The notes below the pieces were generated by a model that was given only the letters and a program-made list of their open reading frames with translations, did no database searches and was not told the origin of the DNA. The position numbers and the translations under genes were made by a program. A stretch of DNA of 36,434 nt from positions 1 through 36,434 of the forward strand of contig JBKECD010000076.1 in assembly GCA_047974225.1 (NCBI GenBank), read 5' to 3'. This DNA comes from JBKEDC01 sp047974225. Its GTDB lineage: Bacteria > Bacteroidota > Bacteroidia > Bacteroidales > Prolixibacteraceae. Shown in pieces: positions 13,106 to 21,868 of the stretch (its first letter is position 1; each line of letters opens with the position of its first letter).

Positions 13106-14833
13106 ATGAACGAAGAGTCTGTGAAGTTTAAAAAGCTATTAGAGTATTTTGTTGCTCATTTAGAATGGATTGTGGGAAATGATGCTAATAGTCGAGGGTA
13201 CAAAGCATATATTGAATCATTATTAGCGGATGGTAAATTTAAAAGTGCAGGGCAAGGTTACCTCGGAGCTACAATTCAGGATCAAATTAAGGATTGGGAG
13301 CAATATCGGCATGGAAAGATTTGCATCAACATTCAAGCAAACTTTGGCGATTATACGTCGGTTAAGAGTTATTTAAATTGGGAGGGAACAGGAATTAATA
13401 TCATTGCCCGATGGAATGGTGATAAGACTAAAATCTGCAAGCTTTCACAGGATTGTTATTTAGGAGAGGGGAACAGAAAAAAAATAGGCACGGACAAGAA
13501 TCTTGACGAGCTTGGTTTGTTTGATAACTTAGAAAATATAACTGAAAATCTCATGGCATTTTGGGAGAGCTTCAATAGGCAGATAATAGAATATCAAAAT
13601 ATGCAAAGAATAAAACCGTATATAAAGCTATTAGAAACAAATAAAAACCTCATCCTCACAGGTGCGCCTGGCACAGGTAAAACCTATCTAGCCAAACAAA
13701 TTGCCAAGCAAATAGGCGAATCGGAGTTTGTGCAGTTTCACCCTTCTTATGACTATACAGATTTTGTGGAAGGCTTGCGTCCGTTGAAAAAGGATGGTGG
13801 TGAAATAGGCTTTGAATTAAAAGACGGCATCTTTAAATTGTTTTGCAAAAAGGCCTTGCAAAATTTGATAGATAGTGAGAAGTCGGAAGAAGAATTGAAT
13901 GCACAACAAACAGCTTCGGAAAGTTTGGCGTTGTTCTTGGCTAAGATTGATAGTGAAATTGCCGAAAATGGAGAATATCCGCTAGAGGGAATAGGGGGGC
14001 GGTCGTGTGCTCCAATAGTTGAAATAACTTCACGTAGCTTTATTACGAAATCTAAAAATGATAATAAGCTGTACATACCCTTGACTAATATCTTGTCGAT
14101 ATATGAAAAATACAAGTTACATAGAGGTCTAGATTGGTCGTATAATAAAGTGGGAGAAAAGTTGGGTGTAGCTTATTATCATACCTATCTTTTTGCATTT
14201 GTAAAGGCATTTGATGAGTTCATAAACGGCAATACGATAGCCATTGCTCCTATCGAAAAGGTGGAGCGAAAAAACTATGTTTTCATAATAGATGAAATCA
14301 ACCGAGCTGAGATTTCTAAAGTATTTGGAGAGTTGTTCTTTTCAATCGACCCAGGCTATCGTGGAGAAAGCGGAAGAGTAAAAACGCAATATGCAAATCT
14401 GCAAGATGAAAATGATGTTTTTGCCGATGGTTTCTTTATTACTGAGAATGTGTATATCATTGGCACGATGAATGACATCGACCGAAGTGTGGAAAGTATG
14501 GATTTCGCCATGCGCCGTCGTTTTGCGTGGAAAGAGATTAAGGCAGAAGAAAGAAAATCGATGTGGAATGGGGAAATTGAAGATTGGGCGGAGGAAGCTT
14601 TAGAGCGGATGAACTCTTTAAACAAAGCGATTGAGGAAATTCAAGGATTGAGTTCTGCCTATCATATTGGTCCAGCCTATTTCTTAAAACTCAAGGAGTA
14701 TGCAGGAGATTTTGAAAGCTTGTGGAATAATCATTTAGAAAGTGTGGTGTTTGAATATCTGCGAGGATTGCCCAATTCGGAAGAGTTGATGAGTAAATTG
14801 AAAACGGCTTACGATGTTAAGAACAACGGATAA
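13106..14833 (+). CDS. mcrB: McrB-type GTPase subunit of a modification-dependent restriction system
   Basis: The protein has 575 residues from ATG 13106. Residues 1-165 are a lineage-specific N-terminal domain (GQGYLGATIQDQIKDWEQYRHG in the middle) that does not look like the DNA-binding domain of E. coli McrB. The AAA+ motor follows: Walker A GAPGTGKT (186-193), FVQFHPSYDYTDF (209-220), Walker B FIIDEINRA (393-401), and IGTMNDIDRS (452-461), the motif that marks the McrB branch. A segment of about 110 residues is inserted between the FHPSYDY motif and Walker B. McrB hydrolyses GTP to power translocation and needs McrC for cleavage. Its last 20 bp overlap mcrC. Confidence 0.92.
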   Translation: MNEESVKFKKLLEYFVAHLEWIVGNDANSRGYKAYIESLLADGKFKSAGQGYLGATIQDQIKDWEQYRHGKICINIQANFGDYTSVKSYLNWEGTGINIIARWNGDKTKICKLSQDCYLGEGNRKKIGTDKNLDELGLFDNLENITENLMAFWESFNRQIIEYQNMQRIKPYIKLLETNKNLILTGAPGTGKTYLAKQIAKQIGESEFVQFHPSYDYTDFVEGLRPLKKDGGEIGFELKDGIFKLFCKKALQNLIDSEKSEEELNAQQTASESLALFLAKIDSEIAENGEYPLEGIGGRSCAPIVEITSRSFITKSKNDNKLYIPLTNILSIYEKYKLHRGLDWSYNKVGEKLGVAYYHTYLFAFVKAFDEFINGNTIAIAPIEKVERKNYVFIIDEINRAEISKVFGELFFSIDPGYRGESGRVKTQYANLQDENDVFADGFFITENVYIIGTMNDIDRSVESMDFAMRRRFAWKEIKAEERKSMWNGEIEDWAEEALERMNSLNKAIEEIQGLSSAYHIGPAYFLKLKEYAGDFESLWNNHLESVVFEYLRGLPNSEELMSKLKTAYDVKNNG

Positions 14834-16175
14834 TAACAGCGGAAATTGCACGCTGTCTCCACCTGAGTTGGGAGATTTTCAGCAGATTTCTAGTCTTAGG
14901 ATTAAGGACGTTGTTGGCGAAGGTGATTCCAATCTGCTTATTTTCCCTCAAACTTTTAGCGACTGTAAAGATGTGAATGGTGATGAAATTATTTTCTCAC
15001 TACATAAGGATAAGCTGACAACGGGGAATATCATGGGCTTTATCGGGGTGAATGATAGCGAACTGACCATTCAATCTCGCTTTGCCAAAGTTGAGCAAGA
15101 TTATTTCCTGCATTATATGCTTCAGAAGGTCTGTTCTATCAATCTTTTTGATTTAAAGCATCACACGGATAACGAGCGTATTTTTGATTTTCTGATTTAT
15201 CTATTTCCGTTTTTCTTAAAAAGGGCATTAGCTCAAGGTTTGTTTAAAGAATATCAGAAGAAATCGTATAACGATGCGAATGTCAAGGGGGCAATAGATG
15301 TAACTTCACACATCAGAAACAATATGCCATTCAATGGAAAGATTGCCTATCGAGTTCGAGAGCATAGCTATGACAATAAAATCACTCAACTGGTGAGGCA
15401 TACCATTGAATTTATCAAGCGGCATAAGTTCGCAAGTGGCGTGTTGGCGAGTGGTAGCGAGCTTCAAAGCTGTGTGAATCAAATAATCCAAGCAACACCA
15501 AGCTATGATTATAATTCAAGGAGGGCGGTTGTTAATTCTAATCTTCGTCCGTTGGTTCATCCTTATTTTTCAGCCTATGCCGACTTGCAGAAGATCTGTT
15601 TGCGGATATTGCGCTTTGAGGGTTTGAAGTTTGGAGCGGAGAATGACAAAGTTTATGGTTTGCTCTTCGATGGCGCATGGCTGTGGGAGGAATATTTAAA
15701 TACGATATTAAAGGAATGTGGGTTTTATCATCCTGAGAATAAAAAATCAAAGGGTGCAATTTACTTGTTTGCAGAACCAGAAGCCTATCCGCGTTATCCT
15801 GATTTCTGGAAAGAAAACTTTGTGCTCGATGCGAAATATAAAAGACTGTCGTCGGGGACTATTGATCGAAATGATATGAATCAGATTATCTCCTATATGC
15901 ACGTGTTGTCAGTAGATTTAGGCGGTTTCGTTTATCCATCAGACGGTGGCGAAGTGAAATGCGAACGCATTGGGGAATTGGATGGCAATGGTGGAGAAGT
16001 AACAAAATGGTCGTTTCCGATTCCTCAAAAGGTTGATAGCTATAGCGATTTTTGCCAGCAGATGGCTGAGCATGAGAAGAAGCTCAAGGAAATGATGATG
16101 GCAGAAAGAGTGTTGAATCATTTGACACCTTGCCCCTTGGTAGGGGTAAAGTGTAATATCAATCCTAGGGTTTAA
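14814..16175 (+). CDS. mcrC: McrC-type nuclease subunit
   Basis: The protein has 453 residues and overlaps mcrB by 20 bp, the usual coupled arrangement. The N-terminal part (LRIKDVVGEGDSNLLIFPQT) and the middle (IGVNDSELTIQSRF) fit the McrC family, which bridges to the McrB ring. The C-terminal PD-(D/E)xK nuclease centre is visible as RYPDF (D330) and VLDAKYKRL (D339-x-K341). With McrB it cuts DNA carrying modified bases. The last 11 bp overlap, on the other strand, the small gene at 16165-16314. Confidence 0.93.
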   Translation: MLRTTDNNSGNCTLSPPELGDFQQISSLRIKDVVGEGDSNLLIFPQTFSDCKDVNGDEIIFSLHKDKLTTGNIMGFIGVNDSELTIQSRFAKVEQDYFLHYMLQKVCSINLFDLKHHTDNERIFDFLIYLFPFFLKRALAQGLFKEYQKKSYNDANVKGAIDVTSHIRNNMPFNGKIAYRVREHSYDNKITQLVRHTIEFIKRHKFASGVLASGSELQSCVNQIIQATPSYDYNSRRAVVNSNLRPLVHPYFSAYADLQKICLRILRFEGLKFGAENDKVYGLLFDGAWLWEEYLNTILKECGFYHPENKKSKGAIYLFAEPEAYPRYPDFWKENFVLDAKYKRLSSGTIDRNDMNQIISYMHVLSVDLGGFVYPSDGGEVKCERIGELDGNGGEVTKWSFPIPQKVDSYSDFCQQMAEHEKKLKEMMMAERVLNHLTPCPLVGVKCNINPRV

Positions 16176-16314
16176 TCTTCACAATTTTACCATCTTGCAT
16201 AATCACAAGCTCGCTATTTTTTTCTCTTTTGAATTCAATTAATTTCTCATAGGTTTTTTCCAAGCCTATAAGTATTTTATTGATAGTTTCAGTGTGTTTA
16301 TCTTTTTCGTTCAT
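16165..16314 (-). CDS. Small companion protein of the zeta toxin, probable antitoxin (49 residues)
   Basis: ATG 16314 on the minus strand opens 49 codons ending at TAG 16165-16167. The product is charged and helical (TINKILIGLEKTYEKLIEFK) and ends with a short strand-like segment (SELVIMQDGKIVKIKP). The start overlaps the end of the zeta-toxin frame by 17 bp, implying translational coupling. Small proteins of this kind neighbour zeta toxins in Bacteroidota, so an antitoxin role analogous to epsilon is likely but not shown. It remains intact although the toxin frame is broken. Confidence 0.65.
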   Translation of the reverse strand: MNEKDKHTETINKILIGLEKTYEKLIEFKREKNSELVIMQDGKIVKIKP

Positions 16315-16890
16315 ATTGTTCTTTTAAATAGTTAAACTTTATGGGGGTGAAGATTTCCAATTCTTGCGACTTGATTTTTTGTGCAATACGCTCGTGCTTG
16401 CCTAGGGAGTTATCAAAGATTAAGGCTATATCAACGAGGTCGAGGTAGATGTCAAATAAATTTTGTATTCCATTCCGATATCTTCGTTCAATCACATCCG
16501 TTGGGATGTTATGTCCTCCCTCTTTTACTCTTGTTTCTACTCGTTCTTTAGCGAGTTCTACATTGTTGAGCCAAAAAAACAACAAGGTGATGTTATATCC
16601 TTTTTCTTTAGCCTGCAATATTTTGCTCTTGTAGCTCCTTGTAGCTAGAGTGGTTTCAAAGGCAAAGCTTTCATTAGCATGCAAAATTCATTCATCCTAT
16701 TTAGCATGATTCGTCCTGCTTCAAAAGCTACACTTTCAGGCTGAAAAGGCGAAAGACCTTTGGCAATTTCATCTGCATTTACAAATTCCTTACAGTGTAA
16801 TATCTCAGGAAGTATTGTATAAGAAGCTGTTGTTTTTCCCGCTCCATTGCAGCCTGCAATTACATACAAATTCTTATTGAAATTTTCCAT
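16298..16890 (-). pseudogene. Zeta-toxin family kinase, frameshifted
   Basis: Two overlapping minus-strand frames together make a complete zeta-family P-loop kinase of about 197 residues. The first (from ATG 16890) has Walker A GCNGAGKTT (13-21) and FVNADEIAKGLSPFQPE, and breaks after NRMNEF. The second resumes with HANESFAFETTLATRS and contains ELAKERVETRVKEGGHNIP and VIERRY, the conserved arginine region. The break is at a run of four A on the plus strand (16683-16686); one more base restores a continuous frame. Zeta toxins phosphorylate UDP-activated sugars and block cell-wall synthesis. The frameshift may be a true inactivation, a slippage-variable site or a sequencing error. Confidence 0.85.
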
Positions 16891-16910
16891 TTAGTCCCAT
16901 TTTTACATCA

Positions 16911-16918
16911 CAAAGATA
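16911..16918 (-). promoter_or_regulatory. -7 box of the zeta toxin operon
   Basis: TATCTTTG on the minus strand lies 21 bp before the zeta start. A TTTG at 16939-16936 is 17 bp further upstream, slightly closer than usual. Confidence 0.45.
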
Positions 16919-17050
16919 AAACATATTTTGACTCGCAAAGTAGCATGGCTTAATTAAAAGTTTTTTAGCTAAGATTTGATTGTGTGAGAATCGTTCTACA
17001 ACAACTTTCAGCTAAATTTCTTCAATAACCACCATCAAAATACACTTATT

Positions 17051-17087
17051 AAAAAGTCTTTGCTTACTTTAGCAGGGACTTTTTTTA
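17051..17087 (+). terminator. Terminator-like hairpin just upstream of the ABC transporter gene
   Basis: AAAAAGTCTTTGCT and AGCAGGGACTTTTT pair over about 14 positions, including two G-T pairs, with a 6-nt loop and a following T-run. It ends 27 bp before the transporter start, where a terminator is unexpected unless it acts as a leader attenuator or ends a short upstream transcript. No other gene is visible between 16891 and 17114. Confidence 0.6.
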
Positions 17088-17114
17088 TTGCCTAAATTTT
17101 TAGTCGCTAAAACC

Positions 17115-20100
17115 ATGCACGAAAATATTATTGAAACGCTGCTTCGGCTCTATGCCATCATTACGGATACCTCGAAGTTGAATGACGAAAGCACCTCGAA
17201 ACATGTGGAGCAATATCTGCGCACGTCCTATAATCAGGAGTTTGTGCAGAAATATCAAAACATGTATGACAACTATGTGAAGTATTATCATGAGGTGCAT
17301 CGGGAGATTGTCTATACCGACGAGGGCGAGGGCGCACTTTTTGCCAATCAGAAGCACATCAGCAATATTTGTCACGGCATTGGCACGCACAACGATATGC
17401 AGGTGCGCTATTCCATCGTTACGCAGTTGCTCAACTTTATTAGTAGCGGTCATGGGGTCTATCGCTTGGGCTTGCAAATCACACAGACAGTTGCCAATCA
17501 ACTCAACCTCAATGATGATGAATACCGCAATTTGTTTCATTTTGCGGTGGGCGAATTGTCGGACGTGGACAAGAAAGATTGGATTCTGGTGGCTGATGGT
17601 CGCACAAAATCTATCTATCCGGGGGTGAAACATTTCTGTCGTGAGGGGCAGTCGGTGGAGATTCGATTCATTCACATTCCGAGCACCAATGCGCTCTACT
17701 TCCGATATAATGGTCCTCGAAATATGTATATGAATGGGCATCGACTGAACCAAAACATGCTCTATCAGTTTCCACAAGGGGGGATTTTGAAGACCTCACG
17801 CATGCAGCCGATTTATTATAGTTCGGCGATGAGCAAGTTCATCAAGCGTGAAGACCAGCCCACGGTGGCGTTTAATGTCGATGGGGTGGAGTATGATTTC
17901 AACAGAAAGGCTAAGGGGCTGCACGAACTGAGCTTTCAGGAGCAGTCGGGCGAATTGGTGGGCGTTATCGGTGGAAGTGGAGTGGGGAAAACGACTTTGC
18001 TCAATGTGCTGTGTGGGAAGTTGAAACCAAGCAAGGGCAAGGTTACACTCAACGGCTATGACATTCACGACCCAGCCAATGAAGATGTGCTCAGTGGAGC
18101 AATCGGCTATGTGCCGCAAGATGATTTGTTGATTGAGGAACTTTCTGTTTATGAGAACTTAAAATATAATGCGCAATTCTGCTTCGGCAAGATGGATGCC
18201 GAGCAAATTGAAGCGAAGATTGAACAGACGCTCAAGGATTTCAACCTGATTGAGGCACGTGATTTAGTGGTGGGCAATCCGCTGCGCAAGATTCTCAGCG
18301 GTGGGCAGCGCAAGCGGCTCAACATTGCGTTGGAGTTGATGCGTGAACCATCTTTGCTTTTTGTGGATGAACCGACTTCAGGATTGAGTTCTGCTGATTC
18401 GGAAAAGGTGATGTATCTACTCAAAAAGCAATGCTTGAAAGGGCGTTTGGTGTTTGCGAATATTCACCAACCCTCTTCAGACATTTATAAGCTCTTCGAC
18501 CGGGTGATTGTCATGGATACTGGCGGTCGGGTGGTGTTCTTTGGAAACCCTCGCGAGTCGATTACTTATTTCAAGAATGAAGCCAATTATGTGAACCCTG
18601 ATGAGAGTGAGTGCCTCACTTGTGGCAATGTGAAGACGGAGCAGCCGCTGCAAATCTTGGAAGCTCGCATGGTGGACCCGATGGGGAAGACGATTCGTCG
18701 CCGCCGAGTGGAAGCTGCCGAATGGCACGCCAAATATAAGGCAAAGGTTGAACCTCGTGTGAAAGAGTTCATGCGCACCAATCCGGTGAAAGAAGAGAAA
18801 TTGCCTGAAACACCATTCAGCAAGCCACGACGTTGGGAGCAATTCAAACTGTTCTTCAAGCGTGATTTTGCATCGAAAACAGCTAATCGGCAATACCTTG
18901 CTATCGCTTTGCTCGAAGCTCCGATATTGGCTTTGATTCTAGGGTTCTTCACTCGCTATGGTGAGTTTGGAAACTATATTTATAGTAAGAATGACAATAT
19001 TCCGCCTTTCATTTTCATGAGTGTGATTGTGGCTCTCTTTGTGGGGCTTTCGATTAGTGCCGAAGAGATTTTTAAAGACCGCAAGATTCGTCAGCGTGAA
19101 ACGTTCCTCAATCTGAGTAAAGGGGCGTATCTTTCGGCGAAGATTATCATGCTTTTTGCGCTGTCGGCATTTCAGATGATTTGCTTTGCGGTGCTAGCCA
19201 ATGTGCTGCTCGACATTCAGGGTTTGACTTTCGGCACGTGGGTGGTGCTGTTCTCCACCGCTTGTTTGGCAAACCTTTTGGGCTTGAACCTTTCAGCAGG
19301 ACTGGATTCAGCCGTGGCGATTTACATTCTTGTTCCGCTTCTGCTTGTTCCTCAGTTGTTGCTTAGTGGAGCGATTGTGGATTTCAACAAGATGCACCCT
19401 GCCATCAGTAAGCCAAAATATACGCCCATCATTGGTGATGTGATGGCAGCTCGCTGGTCGTATGAAGCTTTAGCGGTGCATTTTTATGCCGATAATGATT
19501 ATGAGAAACATTTCTTCGATGATGAAATCGAGAAGAACAAATGGAGCTTTGCCGCCTTTTATTATATCCCAGAATTGCGTCGCACGGTGAGTGCCTATCA
19601 GCGCATTCAAGATGCGAGTAGCAGTCCGCAAGGTGATTTGTTGCGCCCGATTTTGGTAAATTCGTTTCATGAGCTTGATGCGGATTACCCTATACCAGAA
19701 ACGCTTCAAAAGCAGGTGCAGCATTTCAAAGAGGGCAATGTGCATCAGCTGCCTTATGAAGATATTTTGCAATATCTGACCGATGCGCAAGACGAATTTA
19801 AACTGCAATATGATTCGGTGAATCATCGTTTAGCGATGACCTATGAGGGACTTCTTGAAGATTTTGAGGATGATAAAATTGCGTTGGAATCTTTCAAAGA
19901 GCAATACACCAATGAGAAGCTTGCCCTCTTTGTGCGCGACCAATATTCAGGCAAGAAAATCCACATTGTGGACGACCACATTCGTCAAGCCGATGAGCCT
20001 ATCTTGCGCATGCCCACCAACACCAATGGGCGAGCGCATTTCTATGCGCCTTACAAAGTGCTTGGTTCACTTCGCATTCCGACCGTTTGGTTTAATGTGG

Positions 20101-20276
20101 TAGCACTTTGGTTGATTATCGGTTTGCTATCGGTTTTGCTTTATTTCGATGTGCTTCGGAAGTGTATCAGCTATGTGCAACATCGCAAGAAAGGGCGCGA
20201 GGAAAATCAGCGCGCCCGTTTGATTGGTTCGCACATGGGCGAAGATGTGTCGAAATTGTTTAAGCTGCATGATTAG
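17115..20276 (+). CDS. Large ABCG-like ABC transporter (fused ATPase and permease)
   Basis: The protein has 1053 residues from ATG 17115; a TTG nine codons earlier is less likely. Residues 1-260 are a soluble N-terminal region with no motif I recognise beyond helices. The ATPase domain has Walker A GGSGVGKTT (about 286-294), Q-loop VPQDDLL, signature LSGGQRKRLNIALEL (near 393) and Walker B LLFVDEPTSGLSS. An ABC-2-type permease follows: hydrophobic segments near residues 605-625, 640-655, 690-715, 720-735 and 740-760, the last running into LLLSGAIVDFNKMHP as in ABCG proteins. A long hydrophilic domain precedes one last membrane helix near residue 1000. The substrate is unknown. Its stop codon interlocks with that of hipT on the other strand. 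Confidence 0.85.
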   Translation: MHENIIETLLRLYAIITDTSKLNDESTSKHVEQYLRTSYNQEFVQKYQNMYDNYVKYYHEVHREIVYTDEGEGALFANQKHISNICHGIGTHNDMQVRYSIVTQLLNFISSGHGVYRLGLQITQTVANQLNLNDDEYRNLFHFAVGELSDVDKKDWILVADGRTKSIYPGVKHFCREGQSVEIRFIHIPSTNALYFRYNGPRNMYMNGHRLNQNMLYQFPQGGILKTSRMQPIYYSSAMSKFIKREDQPTVAFNVDGVEYDFNRKAKGLHELSFQEQSGELVGVIGGSGVGKTTLLNVLCGKLKPSKGKVTLNGYDIHDPANEDVLSGAIGYVPQDDLLIEELSVYENLKYNAQFCFGKMDAEQIEAKIEQTLKDFNLIEARDLVVGNPLRKILSGGQRKRLNIALELMREPSLLFVDEPTSGLSSADSEKVMYLLKKQCLKGRLVFANIHQPSSDIYKLFDRVIVMDTGGRVVFFGNPRESITYFKNEANYVNPDESECLTCGNVKTEQPLQILEARMVDPMGKTIRRRRVEAAEWHAKYKAKVEPRVKEFMRTNPVKEEKLPETPFSKPRRWEQFKLFFKRDFASKTANRQYLAIALLEAPILALILGFFTRYGEFGNYIYSKNDNIPPFIFMSVIVALFVGLSISAEEIFKDRKIRQRETFLNLSKGAYLSAKIIMLFALSAFQMICFAVLANVLLDIQGLTFGTWVVLFSTACLANLLGLNLSAGLDSAVAIYILVPLLLVPQLLLSGAIVDFNKMHPAISKPKYTPIIGDVMAARWSYEALAVHFYADNDYEKHFFDDEIEKNKWSFAAFYYIPELRRTVSAYQRIQDASSSPQGDLLRPILVNSFHELDADYPIPETLQKQVQHFKEGNVHQLPYEDILQYLTDAQDEFKLQYDSVNHRLAMTYEGLLEDFEDDKIALESFKEQYTNEKLALFVRDQYSGKKIHIVDDHIRQADEPILRMPTNTNGRAHFYAPYKVLGSLRIPTVWFNVVALWLIIGLLSVLLYFDVLRKCISYVQHRKKGREENQRARLIGSHMGEDVSKLFKLHD

Positions 20277-21268
20277 TGGCGGTTAATCCGGCTCATTCGT
20301 TCGTCATAGCTTCGGCGATAGATGCGCTTCATTCGCTCATCGAGGAAGGATTGGTTGATGAGCTGATGCACTTCATTGGTTTTTGTGGCAAACTCTGTTG
20401 TTATTTTGGTGATTTGAACGCTAGGTATTTCGAGCAACTTTCCGAAAGTTTCAAAATCGGTGCGGCAGGGATGCCCTTTTCGTTCGTAGGTTTCTGAATA
20501 ATAGGTTTTCGGAAACAGTCCCCCATCGAGGGCAAAGTCATTATCGTTCACATGCAGTGAGCTATTCATCAAGTCATAGGCAGGAGTCAGCATATAATCG
20601 CCATTGGGAGTTTGTTGCAAGGAAAAGTTTTTGAAGTGAGCATCACCATTGCTAAAGATGTAGTTGAAAAGGACTAGTTTGAAGAATTTCGTGAGTTCGA
20701 TTTTAGAAGCGGCAACATAGTTGTCAAAAATCTTTTTGGCATCAAGATAGCAGCCCGAATATTTAAAGTTTTCGCCACCTGTTTGCTTCGTTTTACCTTG
20801 TAGTGAAGCGAAGTCTTCTTGTGTAACTTTCTGATTTTCGGCATTGAAGTCAAATCGCTTGGTGATGTAGGCAGGTTCGTCATCGGCGAAGAAAATCAGC
20901 GCATTCTCAGCGGTTGTAATATTAAATATCTGCCGGGCAATTTGCATGGTGAGGTGCTCATTAGCAGGCATGAAGTGGCGATTTTCCAATCGTTTATTGT
21001 TTGGAATAGGCTTGATGATATATTTCCCTTGCAAGTGCGTGGGAGTCAATTGAATTTTGCCTTTCTCCATCACTGCGGATAGTTTCTCTTGTACGCCAGA
21101 GATGGAAATCTTCCGAATACGTTCATCAATTTCAACCCAATAAGCCTTGTCATTGTTGAAATCAAGCTGATGACTCACCTTTTTATTTTCAAACATTCTT
21201 CGGAGAGCGGTTGGGCTATATGTGTCGTATCCTTCGGCTAAGGTGCTTGGGCAATTGGTGATTTTCAT
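20273..21268 (-). CDS. hipT: HipT-like serine/threonine kinase toxin (HipA kinase part)
   Basis: The protein has 331 residues, close to the length of HipT and shorter than HipA because the N-terminal subdomain is encoded separately by the upstream gene. The glycine-rich loop is SISGVQEKLSA with S55 and S57, the SIS pattern that is autophosphorylated in HipT. The catalytic loop is FSNGDAHFKNFSL and the metal-binding aspartate lies in LTPAYDLMNS. In the known hipBST system HipT phosphorylates tryptophanyl-tRNA synthetase and HipS, not HipB, is the main antidote. The C-terminus carries two DERM-type repeats (DERMKRI, DERMSRI). The start overlaps hipS by four bases (ATGA). Confidence 0.9.
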   Translation of the reverse strand: MKITNCPSTLAEGYDTYSPTALRRMFENKKVSHQLDFNNDKAYWVEIDERIRKISISGVQEKLSAVMEKGKIQLTPTHLQGKYIIKPIPNNKRLENRHFMPANEHLTMQIARQIFNITTAENALIFFADDEPAYITKRFDFNAENQKVTQEDFASLQGKTKQTGGENFKYSGCYLDAKKIFDNYVAASKIELTKFFKLVLFNYIFSNGDAHFKNFSLQQTPNGDYMLTPAYDLMNSSLHVNDNDFALDGGLFPKTYYSETYERKGHPCRTDFETFGKLLEIPSVQITKITTEFATKTNEVHQLINQSFLDERMKRIYRRSYDERMSRINRH

Positions 21269-21600
21269 AGGCTAGGAGTGCTTGAATCAGTAACTGTAAC
21301 AGCACCAATCGTGTCATATCCAGCCGTGGCAAGCAGATGACCGAAATCATCAGCTTCATCAATTCGGTAATAGCGGAGCTGAACATCTCGATTGCTTCCT
21401 TCAGAAAGCATATTGACAAAAAAGGAAAATAGGTGCGGACTGTGATATTCTTGTTGGCTTTTGGGTAAAGTCAGACTAATGGCATGGCTTGTGGGGTCAT
21501 TGAAATAGTCATTGTCATATCGAAAGATATAGGAATGACTATTCTCCTCGATGAGCTGACCGGCAAGCCTCTTGTTGAAATACACATTTCCTGTTCTCAT
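21265..21600 (-). CDS. hipS: HipS-like antitoxin (HipA N-terminal subdomain as a separate protein)
   Basis: The protein has 111 residues. It corresponds to the HipA N-terminal subdomain 1: it begins RTGNVYFNKRLAGQLIEE, has ISLTLPKSQQEY, and ends at the HLLATAGYDTIGAVTV segment that in HipA continues into the kinase. In characterised hipBST operons this small protein neutralises the HipT kinase. It overlaps hipB upstream and hipT downstream by ATGA junctions, so the three genes are translationally coupled. Confidence 0.87.
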   Translation of the reverse strand: MRTGNVYFNKRLAGQLIEENSHSYIFRYDNDYFNDPTSHAISLTLPKSQQEYHSPHLFSFFVNMLSEGSNRDVQLRYYRIDEADDFGHLLATAGYDTIGAVTVTDSSTPSL

Positions 21601-21803
21601 GATTCACGAGGGGTTTTAATTTTCAAATCGAGCTCCATTCCCAAGACATCGGCAATACTGGTGAGTGTGCTTAGTGAGGGATTGGCTTTCCCAAGCTCAA
21701 TTTCTCTGATGGTTCGCAAGCTCACTTCCGAGAAATCAGCCAAGTCTTGTTGGGTGATTCCTAGCAGAAGTCGTCGTTTTTTGATGTGTTCAGATATCTT
21801 CAT
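21597..21803 (-). CDS. hipB: HipB-like XRE-family DNA-binding protein
   Basis: The protein has 68 residues from ATG 21803; a longer frame upstream is rejected because it would start within the promoter region. It has a compact XRE helix-turn-helix: HIKKRRLLLGITQQDLADFSEVSLRTIREIELGKANPSLSTLTSIADVLG. It would repress its own operon and in hipBST contributes to toxin control. Two matching inverted repeats upstream (21808-21819 and 21869-21880) are likely binding sites. Confidence 0.9.
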   Translation of the reverse strand: MKISEHIKKRRLLLGITQQDLADFSEVSLRTIREIELGKANPSLSTLTSIADVLGMELDLKIKTPRES

Positions 21804-21807
21804 ATCG

Positions 21808-21819
21808 GCAATATATTGC
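21808..21819. promoter_or_regulatory. Putative HipB operator 1
   Basis: GCAATATATTGC is a perfect 12-bp palindrome between the hipB start codon and the -7-like box TACTTTTA (minus strand, 21837-21830). A near-identical site lies at 21869-21880. Confidence 0.6.
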
Positions 21820-21868
21820 TTATTGAATGTAAAAGTAGTTATTTTTAGCAGAAGATTACATGGAATAG

